A stretch of DNA of 64,000 bases from Caprimulgus europaeus. Lineage: Eukaryota; Chordata; Aves; Caprimulgiformes; Caprimulgidae. Positions 33,420 to 44,329 of the stretch are shown here, in pieces; within the stretch, counting starts at the first letter, position 1, and the number at the start of each line of letters is the position of its first letter. The stretch spans positions 125,205,760-125,269,759 of the forward strand of contig OU015524.1 in assembly GCA_907165065.1 (NCBI GenBank). Direction: 5' to 3'. The notes beneath the pieces were generated by a model. That model searched no databases. It was given only the letters and a program-made list of their open reading frames with translations, and had not been told where the DNA came from. The position numbers and the translations under genes were made by a program.

Positions 33420-34671
33420 GTAGGGCGAGTGCGGCGGCGGTCGGAGTGTTCCTGTCTGGGGCTGCTCTGCAGCCGCTGCCGTGCTCTGCCCTGCGCACCG
33501 GCGCGCTCTGTCCCGGGGCGTCCCCTCTCCTTCCGCCTGCCTGCGTTCTGCTCGGCTCTCTGCCTCCTCGGGACCCCGCTGCTCCTGCTGCGCTTCCTCC
33601 CCCCCGCCTCCTTCCCCGTGCCCTGCGCCCTTCGCTCGGCTTCGCTGCCCGCTCTGCCATCCCGCCTTCCCGCGGGAGAGGAAGGGAGTTTCTTCGGGAA
33701 GCCCAGAGGGGAAAGCAGAGTCTTTCTCTTTTCCACTGGGTTTTCCTCAGCAGGAAGAGGGGCGGGAGATGGCTGCCCCCATCTGTCTACCTGCCTGGAG
33801 GCTTTCTTGCCCCTGGAAAAGGCACTGGCTGCCTCCCCAGCTCAGCAGAACTACCCCGGCCCCGCTCGCCCCGTGCAGCTGCCCCCAGCTCCAGCACCTC
33901 CCCCGAATCCTGTCCCACAGCCACAGGCGGCCCCCAAGCCCTGTCCTCATGGCAGCAAGCTGGCCCTTGAAAATGCTTTCTTTGTAAGTGCTGGTGCCAT
34001 GAGGGGAAGGCTCAGCGTCTCCAGGAGCTCCTGCAGAAGGAGGTGTCCTGTCTGAAGAGAGCTACGGTCATCAGTGTGGGTAGCAGTTGCTTGTTCTTTC
34101 ACTCTCCCAGGGGCAGCGCTGAGGACTCAGAACTTGTCGGTTCCTCTCCTGGGATGATGTTGGCTGCATCTGGATCGGGTTTACATGGGCTGCCTTTGCC
34201 TCCCTCCCAGCAGCGTGGGCAAAAAGGGACAGCTGGAGCACTGGTGACCGTGGACAGGAGCTGCCACGGCTGAAGCTGGAGAGGCTGAGTTTGGGAGGCT
34301 GACATGCACCAGGCCAAACTGGATGGCTGAGGTGTTCTCTTGGAGGTAAGGTGCTTTTCAGACCCTGCACGTCCTCTTCAAGCCCAGCTCTTCTTTGCAC
34401 GCTGCTTAGAATAGTTAACTGATTGCTAATAGAATCTAATTAATATTTATACCGTGTACAACCATGTACAATCATGATGTTTAATCCTAATACTCAGGTT
34501 TTGACAGCAGTTGATTCACAATCTTGTCAAAAGCCCAGACTGCTGTAAACAGCTGGAGCTGGTGAGGAGAAAGAGCAGAAGTCAACTGGAGCTTCAGTGC
34601 AGAGCTGGAGCTTCAAGGAGCCAGAACTGTAATGAGCAGGAGCTGGAAGGAGACAGGGTGTCATACAATAT
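33420..34671. other. GC-rich then mixed sequence after the MEAAIS copy 1 element
   Basis: 33420-33640 parallels 40591-40870 (same CTCTGCC, GGGGCGTCCCCTCTCC and CTCTGCTCGG landmarks). Overlapping Pro/Ser/Arg-rich frames here are composition effects. From 34.0 kb on I recognise nothing. Confidence 0.5.
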
Positions 34672-34920
34672 GTTATAGAACATAATTTATTAAATGTACT
34701 TAAGCAATTAGGTATTTTTTCCAAATGTTTAAAAGGAGGCAACTGACAGTTACAGTTTTTTTTTTTTTTCTCGATATTTTGATGGAGTGCTCTGAAGTGC
34801 TTTATTTCTGTCTCACTTCCAATGGCAGATTTCCCTGGCAGTTCAGTAGCGTATTTCTGGGGCAGTGCAGCTGGCCAGATGTCCCTCCTAAGTATGTCCA
34901 GCAACAGCTTTCAAGCCTGC
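34672..34920 (+). repeat. Duplicated module W, copy 1
   Basis: Landmarks AATTTATTAAATGTACTTAA, GGTATTTTTTCCAAATGTTT and CCCTGGCAGTTCAGTAGCG recur in the same order at about 44663-44870 and 52340-52560. Confidence 0.8.
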
Positions 34921-35559
34921 GAAGTTCAGTTGTGCTGGTGTCTTTGGGGTTTTTTTTTTTTGGTGGATTTGGAGGAGCTGGAGTTGAGGGAGAAAGTGGA
35001 AAATCAAAACAAAAATTGCTTTGCTTCTCCCAGTGCGTGGGAGAAGACTCCAGCCTGGGCAAGGAGCCACCAAACCGCTGCTCCAGGATGTGTTTTGGCA
35101 TCCTGGCGAATTCCCTGGCACCGAGTCTATCTGGTTATTCCTCATGTTATTTCCTCTGGCTTAGATCTTGGTGGCCTCTTTCTGGCAAATCCAACGCAAC
35201 AGAACGCTGCAGTCGTGGGAGCGCAGCCAACCCCTCCAAATCGCGGCACGAGCGTTCTCTGCCGTACCCATCACTGGAGACCTAGAGAGCGTCGTGATGG
35301 CAACCTGGCATCACCCACCTGGACACTGTGGTTGCAGTAACAATATTTATCTCATCAAGTTGTTTCCTCCCCCAGAGCCTGAACCAGGTCAGCTCAGCCG
35401 CGAGCGTGGGAATGTGCCGCTCGCTTGCCTCTTGTTTTTTCCTGGTTTTGCCCTGTCAGGGAAGCAGAAGTGTTGGAGGACCCCGTGCTCCCCAAAAAAC
35501 TTGTTTCTCCTCTCCAGATCCCAGTGTGTTACTACTTAGTCTAATAAATATTAATATTG
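34921..35559. other. Unassigned sequence between duplicated modules
   Basis: No repeat partner or gene recognised. Open frames (34725-35340) carry no family signal. Confidence 0.4.
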
Positions 35560-37112
35560 GTTAATCTCTGCCTTCCCTTTAGTTCTCCTGGCTCTTTCTC
35601 CCACCTTCATCATTCTCTTAGTGCACAATAAGGTAGAAAAGGGTTTTTTTGGGGTCTTTTCCATCATCTCAGCCAGGGATTAAGATTTTGAGGAATGTTT
35701 TTTTTTTTTAATTTAATGTATACTTACTTTCTAATATTATTTTTTCATGAGAAGGTGGAGAAGAAGAGAGGAAAGGAGGGTTTGTCCCATGAGACTTGGT
35801 TCATGTGATAAATGAGGAGAAAAAAGGGTAAGCTTAAAAAAAAAAAAAAAAAAAAAAGAGGAAGTCCACTGGGTAAAAGCAGAGATTTTTAGGTAAAATC
35901 CTAAGAAAACAGAGTTTTCTTTGCCCATGGGAGGGAAGGGCGTGTTCTGTCGCACAAGACGCAGACATGGAGGGACCATGCCTGAGCATAAAAAATTCTT
36001 TATTTTTATGTTTGTCTATATACATAACAGAAATACACAGAAACAACAATTTCTGGAGAAATATGTGTATCTAGTGCAGCCCTGGCTTCTCCATCTACTG
36101 CTGAGGCTTCTTGCAGGCTGAGATCCCTCTTGGAAATGCTGATAAAGAGTTGAAAAAAACAAAGAATTAATGAAACTCAAAATTTATCTCTTGAAGAATT
36201 AATTAAAGGTGTGTTCCAGGCATTTCCTGGAAAAAGACATTTTGTATTTTAAAATAAAGTCTTTTTTTTTTTTAATGTTTTCTTTCTTTTAACCTAGAGA
36301 GCAGCTACCAGAGATGAAACTTTCAGGTTTATTTTGGGTTGTTTCCTCCTGTTTTGCTTTATCTGGTATCTTCAGGCTCTGCCCTTGACTGCCCTCGAGG
36401 CCACCGGGCGAGTGGGAATGGAGGCAGCGGGGATCATAAACGCCACCTCCTATTGGTGGGGGACGCGCTGAGGCTTCCTATTGGCGGCGCACCATGAACC
36501 AATGAGAATGGGGCTTTCTGATACTGCGTTTGGGTCGGGTCGGAGCTGGTGGAAGCCCGCGGTGCCTCCCGCAGCCGGTGACATGTGGGTCCCACCGGAC
36601 CCGTCGGTGCGCGTCCGGCCTCCAGCTCTGCTGCTCCCGCTCCCTCCTTCTCCTCCGGCAGCGGCTCTAGCCACAGGCAGGGCGAAGGCATGAAGGAATG
36701 GGGCCCCTCCTTGAAGCGGCTCGGGGCACCACGTCTCCTTCCTGCTGAGGAGCGCCTGGGCGCGGGTCAGGTGCAGTGGGAGAAGTGACCCGGCCCAGAA
36801 AGCTGGGGATGGCGTGGGTGACCTGGGCAGGTTCTGGTACTTCCCTTTGCTGCCGCCGTGCTCCTCTGGGGATTGAATTTTCTGTGTCAGTGCTGCCTTC
36901 TCCGTTGTTTGCCCGGTAACAGTGAGTCCTCAGCAGGAGCCAGCAGCGGTCATTTGCAGTTTCAGAGCCATGCTGGGCTTTAGGAGCATTGAGGCCCTGG
37001 TACAACCTTCTCCTGAAGCCTCACAGGGCAGTCTTCCTGCAGCTGTGCTGTAAGGAAGGGAGTAGACACTTTCCAACAGCAGCAAGAGTGTTTGCTTATA
37101 TGCTCAGAATGT
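35560..37112 (+). repeat. Duplicated CCAAT promoter module, copy A
   Basis: One of four related segments (A here; B 37656-38640; C 49835-50315; D 62690-63904). Shared landmarks include CTGCCTTCCCTTTAGTTCTC, ATTAAAGGTGTGTTCCAGGC, TCCTCCTGTTTTGCTTTATC and the CCAAT cluster. A and D are the closest pair and share the same LTR insertion at their right ends. Confidence 0.85.
36452..36503 (+). promoter_or_regulatory. Triple CCAAT (NF-Y type) cluster, copy A
   Basis: ATTGG at 36452-36456 and 36480-36484, and CCAAT at 36499-36503. Spacing of about 28 and 19 bases is kept in copies B and D. GC-rich sequence follows, as at a TATA-less promoter. Confidence 0.6.
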
Positions 37113-37215
37113 GTATTGGGTCTGGCTGAGATGGAGTTCTTTTTCCCCATAGCTGACATTGTGTAAGTAATAGTGAATCTTCCTGTACTAACAGCAGTGA
37201 ACAGAGTTGGTGTCT
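37113..37215 (+). mobile_element. ERV LTR-like insertion, copy A
   Basis: Begins TGTATTGGGTCTGGCTGAGA and continues ATGGAGTTCTTTTTCCCCAT, resembling the start of a widespread bird ERVL-type LTR. The identical junction occurs at 63900-64000. A related segment without it is at 52905-53000. The 3' limit of the LTR is not determined. Confidence 0.5.
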
Positions 37216-37334
37216 AAGGCGTTTGACTGAGTCGGTGGGTAACTCTGGGTTTGCTTTATTGACAACTCGGAGTTGGGCCATCACCTCGGTGACTGACAAA
37301 GGCATTGCAAAAATCAAGCTCTCTCTATATGCTA

Positions 37335-37362
37335 AATTGAGAGAGCTTATGCTCTCTCAATT
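37335..37362. repeat. Perfect 12-bp inverted repeat
   Basis: AATTGAGAGAGC, loop TTAT, then GCTCTCTCAATT. It lies in AT-rich sequence after the LTR-like start. Function unknown. Confidence 0.8.
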
Positions 37363-37655
37363 ATGCAATAGATATTCTTCTCAAAGTTCTTGGTGTTTTC
37401 CCACAAATCCTCAGTTCCAAGTTTCTCATTCATTTAAAATTCTATAAAAATTCACAGAGGTCTTCAAGCGCAGCTGATTCATCTCATCTCCGTGCATCTT
37501 GAGAAGTTGCAGCCGCTAGTCCCACTCTGGTCACTGTATTCACTGATCTTCTTGAATAATCTTCCTGTTTGCTCACCTTTGCGCTTCTGAGAACAACTTC
37601 TGTCATGACATTTAGCTTGTGTGTATTTTAAACTGTGTCATCTTTCACAATTGGT

Positions 37656-38640
37656 TCAGTTCAAATCAATAAAAGAAATAAACAGAAAGAGCAATCTCTG
37701 GAGAAATATTTGTATCTAGTGCAGCCCTGGCTTCTCCATCTGCTGCTGAGGCTTCTTGCAGGCTGAGATCCCTCTTGAAAATGACTGATAGATACTTGAA
37801 ACAACAAAGAATTAATGAAACACAAAATTTATGTCTTGAAAACTTAATTAAAGGTGTGTTCCAGGCGTTTCTTGGAAAAAAGGCATTTTGTTTTTTAAAA
37901 TAAAGTCTATTTTATTTTTTCTCTTGTTCTGCCTAGACCGCAGCTTCTGCAGATTAAACGTTCGGGTTTATTTTGGGTTGGTTCCTCCTGTTTTGCTTTA
38001 TCTCGTTTCTACCGACTCTGCCCCGTCACCATCCCCGAGCCCCTCCGGCGAGTGGGAATGGAGGCAGGGGGGATCATAAACGCCACCTGCTATTGGTGGA
38101 GGGACGCGCTGAGGCTTCCTATTGGCTGCGCACTATGAACCAATGGGAATGGACGTTTTCGATACTGCGTTTGTGTGGGGTCGGAGCTGATGGAAGCCCG
38201 CGGTGCCTACCCCAGGCGGTGCGATTGGGTTCAACCAGGCCTGATTGAAACCCGCCGGGGCGTGTCCAGCCTCCAGCTCTGCTGATCCCTCTCCCTCCTT
38301 CTCCTCCTCCGGCAGTGGCTCTGACCACAGGCAGAGCAAAGGCACTAAGGAAGGGGCCCCATCCCGAAGGGGCTCCGGACACCACGTCTCCTTCCCGCTG
38401 AGAAGCGTCTGGGGCAGTGGGAGAAGCGACCCAGACCTGAAGGCTGGGGAGGGCTTGGGGCCTGATAGACCCCGGGTTCTTGGGCAGTGGGGCTTGGGTG
38501 TCTGGAGAATGGGGCTGGGTGACCTGGGCAGTTTCAGGCACTTCCCTTTGCTGCTGCCATACTCCTCTGAGCAGCGTCTGGGAGTTGAATTTCCTGCATT
38601 AGTGCCATTGCCTCCATTGTTCACCCTGCACTGGTGAGGC
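37656..38640 (+). repeat. Duplicated CCAAT promoter module, copy B
   Basis: Directly follows copy A after about 540 bp. ATTGG at 38092-38096 and 38121-38125 and CCAAT at 38140-38144. The GC-rich tail is similar to A and D but more diverged. Confidence 0.85.
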
Positions 38641-39765
38641 TGCAGCAGCTCCTGGACAGCAGCAGGGCCGGTGGGGGACAGGCAGGAGAAAGTGACACCG
38701 GGTCCTTGGTACTGGGGATGGGAGCCCGGGAGGCCTGTGCAGGCTGGGGCGGGCGGCTCACCCGAAGTGTGGGAATCTGTGGAGGAGGAAGCGAGAGGCT
38801 GCCAGAGCCACCCCAGAGGAGCATACCCTGCACAGCAAGGTGGAGCTGCCCCAGGGCGCAGTAAGGGCCCTGGACAGCCAGAACTGCACTGTGAGGGGCC
38901 TTAATCTATTGAGGGAACCGGGGGCATTTGCGAGGGGAAGGGCAGGAAGGTGAAGCAGATGAACTTGAAAGTCAAAGTCCACTGCAGTTTGCACAATGAA
39001 ACAGCAGTGCAATGGAGCACACATTTGGATTTGGTGAAAGCATTTTAGAAATAGTAAAAAAACCCCCCAAATCCCAAAAATAAATACTAAGAAAATGGAT
39101 GCTGATATTTTTATACTTTGGTGAGAAGGAGCAGGTGCATGGGGCAAGAGAGGGGTGATGGGGAGATCCCCCCAAACAAGAGGAGTCTCAGCCCCAAAGT
39201 GCCTGAGAGCTGTCCCTGTTCCATGTCCCAGTGCTTTGCAGGCTGGAGGGCAGGGCAGTCAGTCCCAGTGTGCAGTGTCTCTCAGTGCCAAGCCTGGCCC
39301 AGGAAGCCTCATGAGCATCTGCAGGAGTGGGAGAGCAAATACCCGGTAGCACAGAGGGGAGGAAAGGTGCAAATCCCAGAGCAGAGCCCGGGGATCACCG
39401 GTGTATTGCTCGTCAGCAGATGGTCCACTTGCATCTGCTCCACTCGGATGTGCTGTCTCCTTCTGAACATACACACAGAGCGGCTTTCAGTGTCTTCTCT
39501 CCTGCCTCGAGGATGCCAGCTCTGCTGCCTCATTTCTTTTTGAAAAGAAATCCTATTTTTTTGTTGAGATCCCTCTTTTGAAATGTCTCATTTCTTTCTG
39601 AAATCTCTGCCACTGTCATGCAGCAAGCCCCAGGGTTTGCTCCGGGGCAGAACAAACTCCCGAGCGCTGCCCGAGGTCGCGGTGCTGCTGCTTCTCCTCC
39701 CGGGACTGGATTTGGGGAAGGGGCAGGAGCAGCCCCCGGGCCACTGGAGCGGGGAGAGGCAAAGG
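38641..39765. other. Unassigned GC-rich to mixed sequence
   Basis: No repeat partner or gene recognised. Overlapping open frames in several phases look like composition effects. Confidence 0.4.
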
Positions 39766-40330
39766 GCGGCGTCTGTGTGCTGCTGCCGCCATCTCGTGTC
39801 CGAAGCGAGGCACTGCAGCCCGGCGGCCACGCGCTGCTCATCAGAACGGGCACGTCGGGCTCATTGCTGCCGCCTGGCGGACACAGCTCGGTGCTGCAGG
39901 TCGCCTGCCGCACATAGACGTTTTGCAGCGTTCGCTGCTGCCACCTGGTGAATAATTTCAGGTACTGCAGCACGCCTTCGGCGCACGCGCAGTAGCGTTA
40001 TTTTGTTTTCGACTGTTGCCTGGCAACCAACAAAAACAAACGCACTTTTAAATTCCGTGCTCGCTACTGCAGCCCGGTGACCAAATTTCGGTACTGCAGC
40101 CCCATTGCCGCGCATGCGCGGTGCCGACGCCGAGCTCCAACCCACCGTCTGCCGGTACCGGCACTGCGATCGTCCGGTGCCTGCGGGGTGGTGACGCCGT
40201 GATCGCTGCTGCCTCCCGGTCAGGAAACGCCGCTGCCGCCCCGCGGGCTCTGGGTCCGCGAAACGCGGAACTGCAGCGCCGGTGCTGCCCCTGGGTAACC
40301 GCCGCCCGGGATCGGTGCTGCACGGCGGCA
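39766..40330. repeat. Degenerate CpG-rich repeats with CTGCTGCC and TACTGCAGC landmarks
   Basis: Elements such as GCTGCTGCCACCTGGTG and GGTACTGCAGC recur irregularly every 50-90 bp. An RFX-type palindrome GTTGCCTGGCAAC lies at 40015-40027 and an NRF1-type palindrome GCGCATGCGC at 40110-40119. Confidence 0.5.
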
Positions 40331-40376
40331 GGGCGGGGCTGGGGCGGGAGGGGCGGGGCTGGGGCGGGAGGGGCGG
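40331..40376 (+). promoter_or_regulatory. GC-box (Sp1-type) tandem
   Basis: Two copies of a 20-bp unit of GGGCGGGGCTGGGGCGGGAG type plus a partial third, just upstream of the second MEAAIS element. Confidence 0.6.
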
Positions 40377-40440
40377 GGGCACGGCTTTTTCTTTGGTCCC
40401 GGCACTGGACGTTCCCGCCTCTTTTCCGGCCGCAGCTCCG

Positions 40441-40530
40441 TGCCGTGCCGTGCCGTGCCGTGCCGTGCCGTGCCGTGCCGTGCCGTGCCGTGCCGTGCCG
40501 TGCCGAGCCGAGCCGAGCCGAGCCGAACCG
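40441..40530 (+). repeat. Pentanucleotide array (TGCCG)13 (AGCCG)4
   Basis: Thirteen perfect TGCCG copies (40441-40505), four AGCCG and a degenerate AACCG. It interrupts the promoter-like block immediately before the MEAAIS start; copies at 33.3 and 60.2 kb lack it. Confidence 0.98.
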
Positions 40531-40556
40531 AACTCGGCAGCTGGGAGGACGGCGCG

Positions 40557-40590
40557 ATGGAAGCGGCGATCAGCAGCTGCCGATCCGCAG
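40557..40590 (+). CDS. Candidate first coding exon, MEAAIS type, copy 2
   Basis: ATG in GGCGCGATGG encodes MEAAISSCRSA plus one base, with consensus donor GTAAGG. Length and phase equal copy 1 at 33386. A third, degraded relative without ATG is near 60212 (GTGATCAGCAGCTGCC). Product unknown. Confidence 0.4.
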
Positions 40591-40720
40591 GTAAGGTGAG
40601 TGCGGCGGCGGCGGCCGGAGGGTTTCTGTAGCCGGTGCCGCTCTGTAGCCGGTGCCATGCTCTGCCCTGTGCATCGGCGCGCTCTGCCCCGGGGCATCCC
40701 CTCTCCCTCCGCCCGCCCGC

Positions 40721-40820
40721 GCTCTGCTCGGCTCTGCTCGGCTCTGCTCGGCTCTGCTCGGCTCTGCTCGGCTCTGCTCGGCTCTGCTCGGCTCTGCTCG
40801 GCTCTGCTCGGCTCTGCTCG
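40721..40820 (+). repeat. Decamer array (GCTCTGCTCG)10
   Basis: Ten perfect copies in the would-be first intron of the MEAAIS copy 2 element. Copy 1 has a single related unit near 33545, so the array expanded in one copy only. Confidence 0.98.
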
Positions 40821-41119
40821 GCTTTCTGCCCCCTCGGGACCCCCCTACTCCTGCCGCGCTCCTTCCCGCCTCCGGTAACCCATCAAAATAATTGCCAAAA
40901 AGATTATTAGGGAGATGAATGCAGTGCTAATTAGTGATAGAACTGATGAACTCAAATTTTGTCTGAATTTTCTAAAGATTTTACCTGTGCAATTTTCTGG
41001 CATGTCCTGTTGAAGTGTTTTCCCTGTTGGGTTGGGGTTTTGGGGGTTTGTTGGTTTTTTTTTTTTTTTTTCGTTTCCGATGGACCGTGGTTTCCAAGGG
41101 TGATCGGGGTTTTTATTCA

Positions 41120-41974
41120 CTTAGAGCTCCCTGGCCAAAATTTCCTTTGCAAGAATTAAGTCTGGAATAAGCGGCTCCTGTATCAACTAATTCCATTTCA
41201 TCAGTGGCTGTCACTGTGTTAATGGCACGTAGAGCTGTGTCCAGTTGGAGGACATTCCTTTTTCCAATTACTTTTTTTTTTTTTTTTTTGTAAATTGTAC
41301 ACTGATTTGGGGTTTTTTTGAGAGGGGGATGTGTGAAAGGAAAGGGGATTTTCCCGTTGCCTGTCCCTTCCTCTGCAAGCTCCTCCAGAAACCTCTGTTA
41401 AAGTGGCAATTAATCTTCTCTCTCTCAGATTTTTTTCTTTTTTTTTCTCCCTTCGGGATTGCCACATTTCTTTTTCTTTTTTCCCTGTTGTTAAAAACCG
41501 TTGATGCCATTTTTGACATTTTTGCAAATCCCTGGAGTCTGCTTCCTTTAATTTTGAAGTTTCTTTCTAATACCGAGAGCCGATTGCTCCACAAAACATA
41601 GATGCCAATGGAACAGGCTCCTTTGGCTTTTCAGGATTTAAATGAGTATATTTTCTAGCAGTGACCGTTAGCTGCTCTATCAAGGCAGACAGGGATTCAT
41701 TTGATTCTGGTTTAATTTCATAGAATTTAGACCAATGAACGGCTTTTGGCATTGCATGTCTTGTACCAAGCAGGAACATTCATTTCTGACATTTTGTTAA
41801 AAGGCCCCGGTGTTGGGGTTGGTTGGGATCCCATCCTGGGTCTGCGACAGGAAAATTTTGATTGCTTTTTTCCTGCAGTTCTTTCTGAAGGTGTGCCCCT
41901 TCTGCTTGTTTATGAACACTTTCTAATAGCAGTCTTTTTTTTTTTTCTTTAGTACCATCCAAGAATATATCCAA
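41120..41974 (-). mobile_element. Endogenous retrovirus fragment, gammaretrovirus-like gag-pro, copy 1
   Basis: Read on the minus strand, frames in series give a capsid-like part (41780-41974 and 41567-41779, with SNESLSALIEQL resembling the NES/P-S-AFLE block of gammaretroviral capsid), a Lys/Arg-rich capsid end and nucleocapsid region, and a protease start with DTGA. Frameshifts and stops break it; no intact protein is possible. No pol or LTR is recognised alongside. Confidence 0.75.
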
Positions 41975-42434
41975 TATTACCTGAATTATCCTATATTGTT
42001 TTAGCTATTTTGGATGGTTTCTTGAAATAAAAAATTTTACATAAGGTGCTTTATCCTATTGATCCTCCCTCCTACAAACAACATGAACTGCAGGATAATA
42101 CAGACACTTCTGTCTGCCTTGGCCCAAGCTCAACACGTTCTCCTGTCACATCCCAGTGATCACTAAAACAAAGAGCCTTAATGCTTCTATGAACACTAAG
42201 GTAATAAATGTCCATTTCTGACATTCTGTGATGAAGATGCGTTGTTCTTAACTCCAGTGCTAAGTTAATGATGAGAGCAGGCCTGGGACTTGACAGTCTC
42301 TTCTTGGTGAGGTTTCTGTGATTCCCTGGTTCAAATCGATCAATCTGAAGTTACCCATGGTGCTTTACAGTTTCCTGCTTCTTTTAATCAAACCCAACTC
42401 TTCCATATAATCAAGTCTTGTTTATTTTAGCAGA
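41975..42434. other. Unassigned AT-rich sequence
   Basis: Nothing recognised; the left edge may still be decayed ERV. Confidence 0.35.
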
Positions 42435-43240
42435 TTACTTGCAACAAGTTTGTTGATCAAGCAGCACTTGCTGGTGATCTTCACTTTCATGAATTTCCCC
42501 AGCGGTCCCTGATGGCTGGGAGCTCTGAATCATCTTTTTTATTTCAATCTCTACCTTTTTTTTTGTTCTCTCCCAGGGGAGGGAAACAAATGCCTGAGTC
42601 AATAAAATTGACTTATGGTAATTAAAACCAGATAAAAATGACACCAGTTGTACAGATCTGGAGAGAAAAGGCACAAGGTAATGGTTTTCTTTTGTTCTTG
42701 TTTGTTTTGAGGTTTGTTTTGGGTGGAGATTTGTGTTTGTTTTGGGCTTTTCTGTGTGGAGATTGGTTTCTGTTTGGGGTTTTTTGTGTGGAGGTTTGAG
42801 TTTGCTTGGGGCTGTGTTTTTTTTTTTTTTCCCCTGAGAGGAATGTTGTCTGTGGGGGTGTGCAGAGCTCTTTTGCTGCCTGCCCTCTCCTTTTGTTCTC
42901 AGTGCAAAGCTGGGAGGGACCCCAAGTAGATTTGGTGGCACAAGCACATTTTTAGAAGATCTTGGCTGTTTAGAGAAACAGCCTTGAAAAAATAAATCCT
43001 TTTTTGCAACGAGTTCACAAGGACAGATGTGTTGCTGTACTCTTTAACCAAAATATTCAACTTGGGACATATGGGGTGAGGAAATCTTGGCTGTACATAG
43101 GGTGGAGAAAAAATATGTAGATAGGTATGTGTGTCTTTTGCATGAATCGAGGAAAATGAGTTCTGGTGAAACTAAAGCTGGCAATGAATCAAAAAACTTA
43201 AAAAAAGAAAAAAGAAAAGGCTTGGTTGATTAAAAAAAAA
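42435..43240 (+). repeat. Duplicated segment X, copy 1 (5' part)
   Basis: GCTGGGAGCTCTGAATCAT and CAGAGCTCTTTTGCTGCCTG recur at 60774 and about 61000. It leads into the 99-nt exon-like element. Confidence 0.7.
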
Positions 43241-43383
43241 TACAAAAGCACTGGTGGCCTGTGCTGACAGCTGTACCCAAGATGATGGAAAATACTTTTT
43301 CCTTCACTCAGGTTCAGTCTTATCTAAAAAAGAAGCTTTAGATTCCTGCACAGTTTCATGCTAAAAGTTCTTTCCTTTCACAG

Positions 43384-43482
43384 CTGGATGCCAACTGCCA
43401 CCATTTCACCGTGGTTGCCCTTTCTTCTGCCGTGGAAGGACAAGAGAGGTGGAAAGAACCCGTGGTGGTCTGCGAGTACGAG
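43384..43482 (+). CDS. Candidate internal coding exon, 99 nt, copy 1
   Basis: Acceptor TTCCTTTCACAG and donor GTGCGT bound 33 open codons, phase 0-0 (segments FTVVALSSAV and RWKEPVVVCEYE). The paralogous element at 59375-59473 has the same length and splice sites; about 89 of 99 bases agree, more than in the flanks. All ten differences change the amino acid. I do not recognise the protein family. Could be a real duplicated exon, a pseudo-exon or a decayed repeat. Confidence 0.4.
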
Positions 43483-43930
43483 GTGCGTCTGCGACGTGTG
43501 TCCGCGTTTTTCCTCGGGTACGTGTAGTGTGGGCTTGAAAGTTAACGTTAAGAATGTGCCAACTCTCCTTCTTCTATCTTTACTTTATAATATGAAGTAT
43601 TTTAACACAAATACCAACACCAAGGTCTGTTCTGTAGTACATTACACCTCTGCAAAGCTTACTTCCCTCTGTCAGTTTTCTCTTCCTGAAAGCATAATCT
43701 TGGGTTTCTGTGAGCTTACTGTGAACGTGAAAACAGTTTTGCAGTGGGAGAGGGAAGAAACTGTTCATAAGGGTTCAGATGTTCAGAAGAAACAGACATT
43801 GTTTTCATGAACCAAGCTTTATGCTTTTTCAGTAAATTAGCCTTTAAAATAGAGTAGTGCTCAAACCCCTCACTGAGATACTAGCACCAGTTCTAAAGTC
43901 GACCTCCTAGGCGAGGTCAAAAGAAAGCAG
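43483..43930 (+). repeat. Duplicated segment X, copy 1 (3' part)
   Basis: GTTAACGTTAAGAATGTGCC, AACTGTTCATAAGGGTTCAG and AGTGAGATACTAGC-type landmarks are shared with 59474-59900; the middle part is also shared with 51640-51810. Confidence 0.8.
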
Positions 43931-43943
43931 CTCTTTCTCCCTT

Positions 43944-43994
43944 CTTATTTATTTGTTTGTTTGTTTATTTATTTATTTATTTATTTATTTTTAT
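43944..43994 (+). repeat. Microsatellite (TTTA/TTTG)n
   Basis: Simple TTTA and TTTG tetranucleotide run. Confidence 0.95.
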
Positions 43995-44329
43995 TACTAC
44001 CCACCCTCTCTTTATCTATTCCAAACCCACAGCACCAGGGACAACTGAACCCTTTTCTCCTCCACATCCTCTGTCTCTTTCAATGCTCCCTGGGGAACCA
44101 TCATCGTTTCAATCAATAGCTTTCCCATTATCCATTTCCATACTCAGAACATGAGGAATCAATCCACAATTCTTCCACATCCTGGAATTATTTCACAGAT
44201 AATAAATCCACATACGGTATCTTATCTCATTTTCCTTCCTTCCTACAAGACAACCCTGACTGTAAAATAGCATTATACTTTCTAGTTGCGTTCTTTGGCC
44301 ATTTTTCGTGCTTATCCAAAGTGACATCA

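Noticed and set aside
32537-33736. 399-codon minus-strand open frame
   Set aside because: It runs antisense over the purine-rich complement of the C/T satellite and then through CpG-rich DNA; Arg/Gly/Pro/Ser composition, no domain, no splice logic.
39861-40697. 278-codon minus-strand frame containing a TARHG repeat
   Set aside because: The repeat is only the translation of the TGCCG pentanucleotide array; the flanking frame is CpG-rich shadow.
41219-41601. Overlapping Lys/Phe-rich frames on both strands
   Set aside because: Frame-shifted readings of the decayed ERV nucleocapsid region and poly-T/poly-A runs; not separate genes.
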